The notes below the pieces were generated by a model. It was not told where the DNA came from and searched no databases. It saw only the letters and a list, made by a program, of their open reading frames with translations. From positions 6,258,501-6,322,500 of the forward strand of contig NC_003280.10 in NCBI RefSeq assembly GCF_000002985.6: 64,000 bases of DNA. Direction: 5' to 3'. The DNA is from Caenorhabditis elegans. Its lineage: Eukaryota > Nematoda > Chromadorea > Rhabditida > Rhabditidae. The position numbers were made by a program, and so were the translations under genes. Within the stretch, counting starts at the first letter, position 1. Each line of letters starts with the position of its first letter. Positions 1-11,871 of this stretch are shown here, piece after piece.

Positions 1-1455
1 ACCAAAAAGGAAAAATACAGGAATCATGTATGGAGGCATGCTTAAACCAGGAGAGCTTGCAAAAGCTGAAGGAACTCGGAGAAATCTCATTTCTCTTGAT
101 GGCTCACAGTTTTCAGAGTTTTGAATCGTTCTTAGGTACGGACATTCAACAGGAGGACACACGAATCTATCGAATCCAACTGATAATTGATTAGTGATTG
201 TTTTTTGATCAATTGGTTCGAACAATCCTTTCCAAATTTGTTTCGCAGCAATATCATGAGCAATTGGAGAAAGATGGAAGCAATCGAGTGCCAATAGTCC
301 AATATTCGGCTGGTTTTTAAGTAACGGAATTGATTTTAGATCCATGGCTGGAGCAATCACAACAGCAAATGTAGATGAATTTCCATATTTTTGATTGAAT
401 TGTTCTACAACTTCATTCAATTGTTCATCGAATTGTTTCTTGATGTTTTGATATTCTTTTTCATTTAATTCAAAAATACACGAGCATGTTTTTCTGTAAT
501 TATATGTTTAATTTTTTTTTTAATTTTGAAAAACAAACCTATGTGAAAACTCGCAGAACTTACTCAACTTGTGAGCTTGTGAGTGAATTTTGACATTTAT
601 TGGTGGCATTATGTTAACGAATACCTTTGGAACATTTGTTTGAATTATTGTAAGTGCCGAGTGAAGTGACTTTCCAAATGTTTCAGGCCCGAAGGTAGTC
701 TGAAATATTTTTTAATGGAAATGAAAATTAGCTCCGATGTGAAATGGTTATTTTACCTCATTATTGCAAATGTTACACAAGTCATTATGACCGATGAAAA
801 TATTAACGAATTTCCATGTATCAGATGTTTCTCTACCCAGCTTTTTCTTCAATGTACTTGCTAATTTGAGCGCTTGTTCGGGAAGCTCCGAGCTGAATGA
901 GCCAGGAATCGCCATGTTAAAGTCGTAAAACTTTTGAACAAAATCAGAGGATCCTCCTTTTATTCGCGGTGCAAATTTACGGAAAATATCTGAAAAGCTT
1001 CTGTTGCAAGTAAGTGAAAGTCAAAACGAATTATTACTAATAAAGGTGGCTTGCTCATTCAGCTTTACATCATCTCCTGTTACAAACGAAACACCAGGAA
1101 ACTGATCAAATAAATCGAGAATTGACGATGATTTCGCCGCTTGTGCAACTGACACAGAATCGCCTAGTGCTGCTATCACTCCAATTTGTGATGGATGAAG
1201 CTGATGTACAGATTCGGAAGATTTTCGATGAGGTTGGGGACAATTGAAGTTTGGAAAGCCCATTGGGTACTCTGTAACACGGAACTTGAAGGGTTAGATG
1301 GAACGATTAATAAACTAACCCATTGAATCCATAAACGCATTTCTAGTTTCTTTCCACTGATTGAATACTTCCACAGATGTTTCGATAATTTCATTAGGAG
1401 GTGAAATAATAGAATTAACTTCCACAAACGCCAAAAAAAGGAAAAACCGTGCCAT
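1..1455 (-). CDS. GDSL-family phospholipase B-like hydrolase (3' end outside window)
   Basis: Probable secreted lipase/esterase of the phospholipase B1-like GDSL group. Exons (minus): 1455-1320, 1271-1038, 989-757, 699-539, 493 to beyond base 1; all joins keep phase. The protein starts MARFFLFLAFVEVNS, a likely signal peptide. SGNH blocks are visible: GDS with the candidate nucleophile near Ser84 (context IAALGDSVSVAQ), the GHND block (FIGHNDLC), and the C-terminal DxxH block (DCFHLS). A Cys pair in CSCIF may form a disulphide, as in relatives. Family knowledge says these hydrolyse acyl esters of phospholipids, usually extracellular or lysosomal; the substrate is not readable here. The C-terminal tail runs off the left edge, so length cannot be compared. 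Confidence 0.85.
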
Positions 1456-2559
1456 TTTCAAGAAGAACGCTGCAGAAAAATGAGGTAACATGTATGTTAA
1501 AGTTAAATCGTTTTTCAGAATGATAAGATAGTCTGTTTTCCAATTTACACCGTAGGACATAGATAAGAGGGCGAGCAAATTGGTAAAAAAGGGGACAAAC
1601 AAGTTTGTGTAGTCTGTGTTTATATGTATTTCGTTTTTGCAAATTGTGAAGTAAACTGAGCACAAACACCAACTCATTTATTTAGCGCTCAAATTCTACT
1701 GCGAATAATATTTGATATTAGTACATAAGTCTCAATAAGCTTTTCTCAAACTCAAAAGGGCTTGCGAGAGGTGATGAAAACGAGGTCATCTACAGTTAAT
1801 GCCACCTAAAAATGCTCAAAAAATCAATTGTGAAGACCGCGTTCAGGCTGTGTGATAGATAAACCCATGTCACCATATATGAAAAAGTTAAGAAGTTCTT
1901 TGAAAAAAAGAACTCCTGAATATAATTTTAACAAAATTTAACCATTTCTCAGAAAACAGTAACCTGTATATATTCATATTTCCACTTTCAAAAAAATTCT
2001 CAATGTATATCCGGTTGGCAGGTGCCGCTGAAAAGTGTTCAATGAAACGGCAGCAGACTCCTTTGTATTCTTCAACTCTTTTTCCCAGATGTTCATGATT
2101 GCAGCTCATCGTACATCACAATTGCATGCACATTCATTTTAAAATGTGTGTGTTTCCTACTGATTCAATAAATTGAAAATAACACCACAAGTCACCCAGA
2201 GGAAATGTAAAATTGCGTCATACATGAGTTGTTCCAACTTTCAAATGGCACCTTGCGACATTCTCATCGAAGATCATGCAAACATGACTCACCATCATCT
2301 TCTCCTCTTTCTGCTTTCCTCCGCTAAAACTGACCATCCGTGGCGAGCTGTCTGCGTCTCAATATTTAAATTTGTTCCCAACCCACTATCTCACCTTTCC
2401 GCGTCCGTTTCCAATTTCGATCGCAATACAAACAAACACACTCATACATACCTTTTTGTTGCCCCGGTGCCCGCTTGCACTTGCTTATTACAATTATTCC
2501 ACGGCTACATTTGTTTCTTATTTTTCATCTGAAATAATATTTTTCAAACTGTCAAAATA
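1456..2559. other. Intergenic, divergent promoter region
   Basis: Separates the minus-strand GDSL gene from the plus-strand M6/PLP gene, so it should hold both promoters. The open frames in it have no family resemblance and no splice support. The stretch from about 2280 to 2520 is pyrimidine-rich, as expected of an untranslated leader. I see no RNA gene or repeat. Confidence 0.5.
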
Positions 2560-3944
2560 GTGTCAAGATCAACGAAAGAGGCGGCGCAAAGACGTTCGCA
2601 GAACGCCGCCGTCGTTCATTTGAATGCGGACGCAGAAGAAGATGACTGTTTTCATCGAATACCATATGCATCACTTATTGGATCATTATTATGCATTCTT
2701 GGAGTTATTCTCTTTGCAATTATGATGTCCTGGGCATTTAATGCAACTGCAGAGCAAGTCAGAAGATCTCTGAAAATAAATGATTGGCCATGGCTTGACA
2801 AGGTTCAAGTTTTCTTTATTGTAATCGCAGTTTTAATGGGACTATTCTCACTTTTCTTCTTATGCATCGGATTTACTGCAACTGGAGGAACAAGAGAAAC
2901 TATGTATAAAGGTTCAAAATGACAATGATCTAGGAGAACTTATGTACAATATTTTCAGACGATGAAGCTCGCTGTGGTGGAAAATTTGCATGCGTCATCG
3001 CAATGTTGATCGATTTCTTTCTAGTAAGAATTGCTCAGTAAACGTATAATTTTAAAACTAACTTTCAGATAATTGCATGGCTATTCATTATTTCAATTGT
3101 ATCTTGGCTTTGTATATTTTATTATTTCTTCGATCGGCTCTGCATGAATCTTCCAGGATATACAGATGGTGACTGTATAGATCTTCATGTTTTCTGGCCA
3201 TTAGTTTCGTCCTTTGCCAACTCGGTGAGTATTAAGTTTTAGGATTCTCAAAAGAAAGCAATTTAATAAGTTCCACATTTACATATGTAGGTTGAATTGG
3301 AGAAATGTTAAAATTTGGGATTTTTTTGAGTATTCTTCCTAAAGTTTATGAACAACAACTTTATCATTTTGAGAAAATTAAAGTCAACAAATGAATTATT
3401 TCAGAATCTTCGAATGTGCGGTGGAGATGTGCAACAATTCTGTGCACTTACCTCCACAGCATTCTCTTGGTATGTCATCGGATGGGTTGGATGTGTTCTC
3501 ATCATTCTTGGAGTTCTTTTATTTTTTGGAATTCATGCATCAAATTATGCACATATTGGAAATGCTAACAGGTTTTTATTTTCATATTGGAAGGCCGTGA
3601 AAACAAAATTTTAGATACGTTGAACTTGGCCATCTTCGGATAGTTGAACATCGAGAACCAGGAGCAGATCGAAATTCTAAAAATGCAAATGGTCGGAAAG
3701 ATGTACGATTGCCAGAAAAATATGAACTTCAATCAACACAATATAGTGATTCTCGTGCAAATTATTCAATGAGGTAAGCCAAGTTTTTTTAGGTATTGGT
3801 TTCAAATTGAAGAATAATTTTTTATTCATCTCACCTACTGCTTTATTTTTCAGAACCTCAACAAGCCGTCAAGCTGAGCACATGTCTGATTCTGTCAGTC
3901 AGTTCGATTATCGCAGGGATAAAAGATTAAAACCGGTTTACTAA
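2560..3944 (+). CDS. nmgp-1: Neuronal membrane glycoprotein M6 / proteolipid (PLP) family, four-TM protein
   Basis: M6/PLP tetraspan membrane protein; in animals these sit in the plasma membrane of neurons and glia and affect membrane organisation and filopodia. Exons: 2560(or 2561)-2911, 2959-3023, 3069-3224, 3405-3571, 3615-3773, 3854-3944; about 329 aa. The first TM begins with the family signature PYASLIGSLLC, and TM3 (CVIAMLIDFFLIIAWLF) and TM4 (WYVIGWVGCVLIILGVLLFF) are clear. The loop between TM3 and TM4 has several Cys, as in M6 extracellular loop 2. The cytoplasmic tail is polar (ends RRDKRLKPVY). The start is unusual: no in-frame ATG precedes TM1. The exon begins after a cag/tag-type acceptor with TGTCAAG, so the start is probably an ATG split across an upstream exon ending in A (A|TG). 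The symbol is from homology to C. elegans nmgp-1 and is moderately certain. Confidence 0.85.
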
Positions 3945-4007
3945 CTTTTAAAAATCTCACGTTCATAATTAGGATTTTGAATTTTTTAAAAATTATTCCA
4001 CGACAAC

Positions 4008-4013
4008 AATAAA
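4008..4013 (+). terminator. AATAAA polyadenylation signal of the M6/PLP gene
   Basis: Canonical AATAAA about 65 bases after the stop codon and only about 35 bases before the ATG of the next plus-strand gene. The two genes are therefore very tightly spaced. Confidence 0.6.
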
Positions 4014-4047
4014 TGCTTTTTATTAATTCTTTTCAAAACCTATCATC

Positions 4048-4794
4048 ATGACAACACTTTCGCAAGGTGATCAACAAATGGTATAAACAATTTATATTTT
4101 TCTTTCAATGTTTCGTTTTGTAACAGATAATATTCGAAGATGATACTCGCGATCAAACGATGTTTTTGGAAGTAGCAAATCGTTTTCAAAAACGAATGAA
4201 GTTTGGTTGGGAGACTAGTTTCGGACCATTGCTCAAAGTGAATCCGCCGGTTGGCATAATGGAGCCAGGAGAGACTGTATTTGAGTTTTATTCTGGTGAA
4301 AGTTATGAGCGTGTATTTCAGAAATCGTTTGAAATTCAATTTAATGGAGGTCATCTTCCAAATACGGATGTGATGGATGCAGATCACTCGGTGAAAATGT
4401 GGTTGACGCCGGCGGAAACTAGAAAGAGAAGCTTAGAGGTAAAAGGTTATTAGTTGGATTTTGACTTCTCAACAAGAGTATATTCGAGGACAAAACATTA
4501 CGATTTAATTGAATTCTGCATTTGATCTACATTTTACGATAAGTGTTATGATGGACTGAAAATGAAAAATATGGGTACTTCTTTAAAATTAAAAAGTATC
4601 ATTTAACACTATGTAAATCCACATCTATTAAAGTTAATTCGAGATTCAGATATATAGTCTACTCCTGAAATGAAAAAATAAACTTTTGAGGCCACTCTAA
4701 TTTTCAGAACACAACAGTCCAAGTTCCGATCATTTTTGCTGTTCATGTGCAACCGAAGTGTGTTATGGAATTTGAGAACTGTACCAAAAACTGA
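4048..4794 (+). CDS. Small MSP (major sperm protein) domain protein
   Basis: Exons 4048-4080, 4127-4438 and 4708-4794 give a 143-aa protein. The core RMKFGWETSFGPLLKVNPPV followed by GIMEPGE is the MSP-fold pattern (the x-FGW... VNPPxGxLxP strand-turn of MSP/VAP domains). The C-terminal part QVPIIFAVHVQP fits the last strands. It is slightly longer than classical MSP (about 127 aa) and clearly diverged from it, so a role as cytoskeletal sperm MSP is not assured. Other members are signalling or structural proteins, and VAP-like members bind FFAT motifs. No TM segment is seen. It starts about 100 bp after the M6/PLP stop, raising the possibility of co-transcription. Confidence 0.75.
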
Positions 4795-4803
4795 TTATAA
4801 GTC

Positions 4804-4809
4804 AATAAA
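4804..4809 (+). terminator. AATAAA polyadenylation signal of the MSP-domain gene
   Basis: AATAAA ten bases after the TGA stop, the only canonical signal just downstream. Confidence 0.55.
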
Positions 4810-5644
4810 CTATTTCGATTCACTGTTAAAAGTGTGTTCAGTACAAAAGAAGAAACTCCCAAATGTTGGTTTTTTCACAGATCGTTGCAGGTTTTATGAT
4901 ATCAAAGTTGCGTAACGTTCAGAAAAACTTGGAGACTTGGTTCTGAAAAAAAACAAAACAAGTTTTTCATTCGTCATTTCAACGTTGTTACGTTTTCAAG
5001 AAAGTTGTTCACAAAATCCTTTCATCAAATCTGTTGCAAGATCCATTTTTCATTATGGACCATTGATTGTGGACCTCTGCTTGCTTTTGCTTCAATTTTT
5101 GGTCTTTCATGATTTCAAAGTATATTGTTCCATAAAATGTATATGGCAATTAATAAAATAACTAACGGGAGCAATTTTATGGATTTTATTCACAATGAAA
5201 CACTCAATTCTCTGAAAACAGGAGAAACCCCATTTTTTCATTGTTCAAAATTCCTGAAAAAGTAAATAGTCAACCTCACAATTAAACTGAAAAAAATATC
5301 GTTGACTTCAAAGTATAAAAAAGTTTCAACAGAAAGTTACCATAGTTTTGGCCCACTCTTCGCATCTTCTGGCAGTAAACTAGAGTTGCAAACTAATCCA
5401 ATTGCATTTTCAATTCAATTTCTCATCTATTCAGTTGCCATGAAAACATACTCTAGAAAATAACGAATTGCATTATTTGTGTGAAGAGTGCGAAAAGTGA
5501 GCAAACACTGCAAAAATTCAAAAGAACACATCCCAATCACTGTTAAACCGCCTAACAAATAGTTGTTCAGCTAAAATTGACGAAAACCATTCTCCTGTAC
5601 TCTGCTCAAGTGCTGAAGTAATTGAATATTTTAGGAAGTTTCAG
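4810..5644 (+). other. Intergenic, promoter side of the nucleoside hydrolase gene
   Basis: AT-rich with no convincing coding frame. A 74-codon frame at 4937-5161 lacks an ATG start and homology. No repeat recognised. Confidence 0.5.
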
Positions 5645-6960
5645 ATGTTCAAAACATCAATTCAACTCTTTCTTGTTTTTCCATTTATTTGCAGTGTATC
5701 ACGTCCTACAGTTAAACTGATAATTGGTAAGTTGATATAAAAGACAACTGATTTCCAAAAGTTATTACTGCATGTTTTTTCAGAATTTTTCATGTAAATC
5801 TTGTTTAAAATTTTTACAGACACCGATGGGGTTTATGATGACATTCGTGGATTAACAATTGCTTTGACAAACCAAAATGTAGAAGTTATTGCCATTACAA
5901 CTGTACATGGAGGAGTTACAGCAAATCAGTCAGCTGCGAATGTTGCAAGGCTTCTTCGAGCAATTGGGAAGCACAATGTTCCAGTTTTCATTGGAGCTCA
6001 AGATTCGTTGGTTCCGAAAGGTCCTATTCAAGTATGGGAAGAACTTTTTGGTAGTGATGGAATTGGTGGAGTTCCTGATGTCGAACCGAAAACTCTTCCA
6101 TCTGATTTCAATTCTGCTCAAGTTGGAAATGCAGTAGATGCAATTATAAATTTGACAAAATCAACCAAAGATATAATACTAGTTGGTTTGGGACCACTGA
6201 CGAATATTGCAATGGCGATTCGGAAAGATCCAGACATTTCGAAAAGAGTTAAACAGGTTGTGATAATGGGTGGGAACTATCTTGGTGTTGGAAATACTCA
6301 ATTCAATTCAACTGCTGAATTCAATTTTCTAATGGATCCTGAGGCTGCACATATTGTTCTTTCATCTCTTCATACAACGATGATTCCATGGGATACTTGC
6401 TTCCTGAAAGGACCAGAAGTGAGTTTTCATAAAATTTATAACGTTTCAATTTGAATTTATAGTACAATGAGGAAGTTGATTATGAAGAATCACTCAACCA
6501 GAAAACAAAATTATCATATTTTCTGAGCAATATAACTGCTCGTGGTCGACAATACAACAAAGCATCTGGACAAATATATGCATTTGTTGATGATATTGCA
6601 GTTTCAGTGGCTATTGATCCCCGTATTGCAGTGAGAAATATGACACTGTGTTCAAGTGTTGAATTGAAAAAAGAAGCTGTGGCTCGAGGGCAGGTTACGG
6701 TAGATTGGCTGACTACTAAATATGATATTGTGGATCGTGCATTCAAGACATCATCAAACAAAAATGTGAGTAGTTCTTTCTATTAAAATAAATGAAAAAT
6801 AATCTGATAACTTTTTCAGGATGCCAACTGGTTGTCTCAAACATTTGTTACTGAATACAATGTGAAACGAGTTAATGAAATGCTCATCAGAGCAGTCAAA
6901 TTATCCGATCAAAGTACGAGTTCAAAACTTCAAGACAACATCATATTTATTGCTGTTTAA
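5645..6960 (+). CDS. Secreted inosine-uridine-preferring nucleoside hydrolase
   Basis: Hydrolyses the N-glycosidic bond of ribonucleosides. Exons 5645-5726, 5820-6418, 6463-6765, 6820-6960; 374 aa in phase. Residues 1-20 form a signal peptide (MFKTSIQLFLVFPFICSVSR). The family's Ca2+/ribose-binding N-terminus is intact as DTDGVYDD (Asp28, Asp30, Asp34, Asp35; usual form DTDxGxDD). Later conserved blocks include ITTVHGG, GPLTNIA and VVIMGG. Length is somewhat above the bacterial enzymes (about 310-340 aa), largely because of the signal peptide. A signal peptide suggests action on extracellular or gut-lumen nucleosides, which is inference. An AATAAA lies at 6980-6985. Confidence 0.92.
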
Positions 6961-6979
6961 TTCTATTTTAGTATTGGTG

Positions 6980-6985
6980 AATAAA
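6980..6985 (+). terminator. AATAAA polyadenylation signal of the nucleoside hydrolase gene
   Basis: Canonical hexamer 20 bases after the stop codon. Confidence 0.55.
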
Positions 6986-7149
6986 CTGGACATGGGTTTG
7001 CATTGAATAGTAACGTATAACAACCTTTTCAAAAGGCTTTTGATAATAACTTCCTTATAAAAGACCATTTTTGAATTGTGCAGTTTCAAGATATAGTTGC
7101 AAAACACTTTTCAAACAAACTTTTATTCATGAAAAAATTGGCAAAAAAA

Positions 7150-9123
7150 CTAAATTTTGTTCTCAATTGGATGTTTCTGGGCAGGCAATGGAGATACAAC
7201 AACAACAGCCAACTGTTTCTGCTTTGGTGCCCTTTTCTTAACATGTTCAGTTTCTGAATAATCGATCTTTGTGAATTTCCGAGAATCTCCAGTATTTGGC
7301 CGTTCTTTTCTGAAAATATAAATGTAAAAATAGTTTCCAAATGTTATCAAATTGCCGATTATAGACATTCAATTGCAGCGATTTATCGGCTAATTGAAAT
7401 GAAACTTTCGGTGCTTCACAGCTCAACTTCTTCTCTTCAGCAGTCGATATCTTCATCTCAAAGTCATCCTGCAAAATTAATTATGTCCACTAAACACTAA
7501 AACTAAGCATTGCATGGCGTGAAGATGACTGCCTGTGTGTCTACAAGGCAGGCTTCGCCTATATGCCTATGCCTACTTCTCTCACTCACCACTTTCTTCT
7601 TGCCAACTTCACTTCTGCGATATGCGTGCACACTGCAAGTACCATAAAAGGTATTCGAAACGATTCTTTTCAATTCTTTCTCCTTGCCAACATCCGACGG
7701 ATCAACTCCAATAACTTTATCAACTGCCATAAACTTCTCCATCGGATCTCTTCTTGGATCATAAAATGATCGTCTTGGAACTTCCTTCATAAAGTTGGAA
7801 GCATTCAGGGTGTACTCGGTTACCAGTCCAGAATGTGCAATCAGCTTGCATTTTGGAATCACATCTTCCTTGGTTCGATTAATCCAGAATGGCCGATTAT
7901 TAATGAAAATATCTTCCCGTTCGCATTTCAGATTTTTCATTCGAAGCTTCCATTCGTCTTCGTTGAAGATTTGATGTGGATCCGGAAGAAAATCGGCGGC
8001 ATTGTTGACATCATACTCAGGTAGAACACATGGTTTACACAGCATCTCCTTTGTTCTGAAATACATCCATTTAAGGAAATTTAAGAATACTAAATTTTAG
8101 AAAATTCCGTTTGATGTCCGAATACTCAGAATCTAATTAGAAAAACTTTAAACTTACGGTTGTGCGACATCATCAGACTTTCTCATCCACGACCTTGTTT
8201 TATCATAAATGTTTTTGAAGAATGAATTGATTGCCTTTTTCGGTGAAGGAGGAGGTTTCTTCGTTGAATCAACTGTTGGAGTCTTTTTGGCAGACTCAGC
8301 TGACTTCACCACTGACAACCTTTTCCCCTTTTTTGAAGCGAAATTCTCGAGTGTCTTATCAACGTTTGCAGCTGGTGACGCTACTAGACTTCTGATCTGC
8401 TCCTTCTGAAAATGAACAATGAGATTTTTATTTCTTAATGAGGGGATGTTGATAGGGCTCCGTTTTTTCTAGTTTCATTGTCTGACCTACAGTACCCACT
8501 TACTGATAGGTTTTTGCTGTTCTGCTTCTTATGTTTCTTGCGTTCATCTGATCCTTGTTGAGCTTTCCGAACATCACTCTTCTTTCTTCTTCCATTTTTC
8601 TTCCGTCTCGATGAATTTCTCTTTAACTTTTCTCCTTCATCCAATGATTCCATGGAATCTCTCATTTTCCGTTTCTTGTCACTTTTCTTCATAAGAGGAG
8701 GCGGCTGAGGCACTTCGATTCGAATGTCTGATATGCGACACGCTGGTTCTTCAATTTCTCTTTCTTTCGGATGATTCGATTGTTCAGCTGGTACTTCTTC
8801 TGCAGTCTCACATGACTGTGGCTTCTCCTCATCTCGATTCTCTGAACCTTCATCTGGTGGTATTGCTGTTAGAAGAGTCTCTATAGATTCCATATCATCT
8901 CTAGATGCTGAATCTCTCGATGTTCGTTTCCGTAAGCGGCGACGTCTACGACGTTTTTCAAACTTCGGACGGAGAATTGGAGGCAACTCTCTCTTCGATT
9001 TATCCTTTGGTTCTCTATTGTCTTCCAACGAACTGAAAATTTATATTTAGATGTGATCCTGTTATTAAAAACCTACAGGTTGGCCGATCGCTTCCTATTT
9101 TGATCGTTGATATTCTGATCCAT
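7150..9123 (-). CDS. Basic, charged protein of unknown function, likely nuclear
   Basis: Exons (minus): 9123-9077, 9032-8504, 8405-8158, 8055-7590, then 7468 to 7367 or 7356, and a last exon from 7309. The ATG at 9123 (MDQNINDQNRKRSANL...) follows an acceptor-like ATTTCAG at about 9138, consistent with trans-splicing. The first half is highly charged with Arg/Lys runs (RRRRRRLRKRTSR, KKSDKKRKMR, RRKKNGRRKK) resembling nuclear localisation signals. The centre, from the exon at 8055, is more globular (CKPCVLPEYDV, NRPFWINRTKEDVIPKCKL, VPRRSFYDPRRDPMEKF). I do not recognise the family. The last intron is ambiguous: a GT donor (exon end 7367) gives a stop at 7247 and about 484 aa; a GC donor (exon end 7356) gives a more protein-like basic tail to 7150 and about 520 aa. 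Confidence 0.75.
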
Positions 9124-10109
9124 GTTTTATTTGTCAACTGAAATTTATCATTTTTTAAAGTGGAACCAGGAGGCATATGTATGTGATTCGCGTTTGGCCT
9201 GTCACGGGTCAGAAGCATGTTATTCATGATACGGACTTTTTTGCAACACAACTCTTTATTATAAATTGACAAACAGTCTAGTTGCTTTTCCATGTTCTGC
9301 AGATTTCTTGGTTTTTCAAATTACAAGCCAGTTCATAATCCAACCCACAAGTCGAGCCAACAAGCGTAGCTTGTTTCCGCCAAGACTCTACGGCAAAAAC
9401 CACAACACTTGGGCAACTTGATCTTCGGTTACCGAAAAGTTGCCGAACTCTTGGCAGTGGCCGGTTACCAGAGAGCCCCGCTTCCCACCTGTGACAGATC
9501 AAACTCGAATCAACTGTGCGCGTTCTGCTGAACAGAAATCGAAACCTACCTTTTGAATTTTGTTGCTAATATTTTAAAAACTGATTTTTCTTCAAAATAT
9601 GAAGATTCTTGATGATCTTATCTGAATGACCCGTCCAACACGCTATACAAATATTCATTCTGATAGTTACATGTATTTAAATAAATAATTTTGTTCAAAC
9701 TTTTTATTTTTATTACTAAATAAGTTTTCCTTAACATTAGAAAGAGTGAAATATTGGATTTTTATTCATTCATATACATTTTTCAAATACATATTTCCTC
9801 AAAAGGCGGAGGAATCAAAAACTGTCAAATGTTATAGTATCTAATTAGCTAAACCTTTGTTTACCTGATTTAAAGTTTCTAATAACTCCTCGGTAGCGAA
9901 CTACTGTTTTTTTTTTCAGAAAATGACCGTATGGAAAACGGGTTACTGTATCTTGTGTCGATTTACGGGTATACAAGAACAAAAACACTATACAACAATT
10001 TGTGAAAAGTTGTTTTCAATTAAAAAAAACATAAAAGTTCGGCAATGATAAAATCCTGGAGAGAATTTCTGGTTCTTTTCAGGCGCAGGTAACCGTCAGG
10101 CGATTTTTG
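9124..10109. other. Intergenic, with a GC-richer patch
   Basis: The 9290-9500 patch is GC-richer and contains short self-complementary pieces (for example ggcaactt ... aaagttgcc, and two copies of cggttacc). It looks like an old repeat copy. The 74-aa frame read through it on the minus strand has no support. Confidence 0.4.
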
Positions 10110-10350
10110 GAGACCCGAAGAACTCGGGGGATGTCCAACTGGGGGGATTCCCAACTCGGGGGATTGGCCACGCCCACAGAACCGTGCCTTACAATACGCC
10201 CATTTCTGCAACCTCCGCACGGTTTTGAACGATGATTTTCTTCATTGTTTTTTGGGGGAGAAAATTCAATTTCGACTCTAAAAAGTTCAATTTGAATTGT
10301 TTTTCTTCGTTTTTTCAGCCATTTTCGCAAAAAGAAGTATTTTTCAACCG
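10110..10350. repeat. Left arm of an approximately 230-bp inverted repeat
   Basis: From gagacccgaagaactcgggg to the A-rich end near 10350, this segment is the reverse complement of about 11258-11497. The inner half (cggttttgaacgatgatttt side) and the GC-rich outer half (actcgggggattggccacgc) both match with only a few differences. The arms are separated by about 0.9 kb. No transposase is inside, so it may be a non-autonomous foldback element or two insertions of one repeat in opposite orientation. Confidence 0.8.
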
Positions 10351-11257
10351 TGACTTGTTAATTCGCCCTCCTTAATTCGTGTATTCCTTTTGTTAATCTC
10401 TTTCCCTCTCATATTTTATTGATTTTTTTAATTTCTAGACTTCGTCGAATCGAGGGACCATCAAAATTGCACGGATGAAACAAGGATGTGCTTCTCCAGT
10501 CCACCCACGTTAGTATTATATTCTCAAATTGTAGAAAGTAGGAAAAAAATTGATTTAAGAACAAAAATTGAAATAGTTTAACAAAAAATTAATGAAATAT
10601 CTTCGGATCGAACATATATGGACTTATAGAGGCATTGAAATCGTTGAAACAGCTATAATTTGCTGTCACTGCTCTTTTGAAGTCGGAATTTCTGCATAGT
10701 GGCGGGCGATCAGTTCTTCTTCGCAATAACCATGTTATTTTGAATGTTCTTTTTGAATTTAAGCCAAAAGCCTCTAAAAACTAAGCGAATCTGATAATAG
10801 ACCAGATAAAATCTTTTTTCATTTATATATCAGCGATGTCTTTATGAAAGTTCTAATTTAAATTTTTCAGATCCGCCCGAGCTGCTCATCCTCCAAATTC
10901 TTCCGTTTTCATGACAAATTATTGTTTTTTTTGTTGAAATTATGCAATTCATTAAATGTAATATTATCCTTATCTGTAAATAATTATCATGATCAATAAA
11001 ATCTCGCTCTTAATGTTCAATGAATAGCTTGCAAACCAATTTGTACAATAATTTCATTGAACAATTTCCGTCGGCTCTGAAAAACATTTCATGACAATTT
11101 TTCAGGTTATCTTATTCGAATTTTTTAAATAGAACTCGTTCTACGTTCTTCACTTCGTCTCCTCTCGTGTAAATTGTTCTTTCCTTGCAAATAATCGATT
11201 TTTACGCGTCCCCTTTCCGTGTAAATTGTTGTTTCACTGCGAAATATCGATTTTTTT
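10351..11257. other. Spacer between the inverted-repeat arms
   Basis: AT-rich and without an ORF of interest. A sequence resembling an acceptor plus short exon (about 10430-10510) cannot be linked to any frame. Confidence 0.4.
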
Positions 11258-11497
11258 GAAATATTTTACTTTTATTCCGCGAAAACGACTCAAAAACCGA
11301 AAAAAACAATTCAAATTGAACTTTTTAGAGTCGAAATTGATTTTTCTCCCCCAAAAAACAATGAAGAAAAATCATCATTCAAAACCGTGCGGAGGTTGCA
11401 GAAATGGGCGTATTGTAAGGCACGGTTCTGTGGGCGTGGCCAATCCCCCGAGTTGGGAATCCCCCCAGTTGGACATCCCCCGAGTTCTTCGGGTCTC
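11258..11497. repeat. Right arm of the approximately 230-bp inverted repeat
   Basis: Reverse complement of 10110-10350, ending cgagttcttcgggtctc. It lies about 370 bp upstream of the WDR3 homologue's start and could be read into its leader. Confidence 0.8.
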
Positions 11498-11871
11498 GAT
11501 TTTTGTAGATCCTCAAATTTAAACTTCCCTCCTTTTTCACAATCTGTGCATTTCCTCGTAGTCGTGTTTGCGGACAATGCGCGTCAATTGACATCTCAAT
11601 CTTTTTTGATAATTATTTCTCGAGTTTTATAATTATGTTTTTTCCGTATTGCGTTTGCGTCTCTAGATAATAAATACATGTTAAATTTTGCACATCTTTT
11701 TTTCATTCGAAATTGTTCAATGGTCTATAATTATTTCCGAGTTCTGCTTTGCTATTTGCACACAACCCAATTTTCGAGTTGTTGGCTCTTTTTTCATCAC
11801 CAAAAACATTGTCAATTATGTTTTTATAAACCTATTGGAATTGCCCAAAAATTATAATTGTTTGTTTTCAG
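11498..11871 (+). other. Promoter/leader of the WDR3 homologue
   Basis: Pyrimidine-rich DNA. The bases just before the start codon are TTTGTTTTCAG, a strong splice acceptor abutting the ATG, as expected of an SL1 trans-splice site. Confidence 0.5.

Noticed and set aside
2173-2532. 119-codon plus-strand frame upstream of the M6/PLP gene
   Set aside because: Low-complexity, His/Phe/Leu-rich reading of a pyrimidine-rich leader; no homology or splice signal.
9278-9502. 74-codon minus-strand frame through a GC-richer patch
   Set aside because: Overlaps short self-complementary repeat motifs; no family match and no link to the gene at 7150-9123, whose start is at 9123.
10020-11632. Matching frames (MRRLQKWAYCKARFCGRGQ) in both inverted-repeat arms
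   Set aside because: Shared only because the DNA repeats; frames break at repeat edges and carry no domain.
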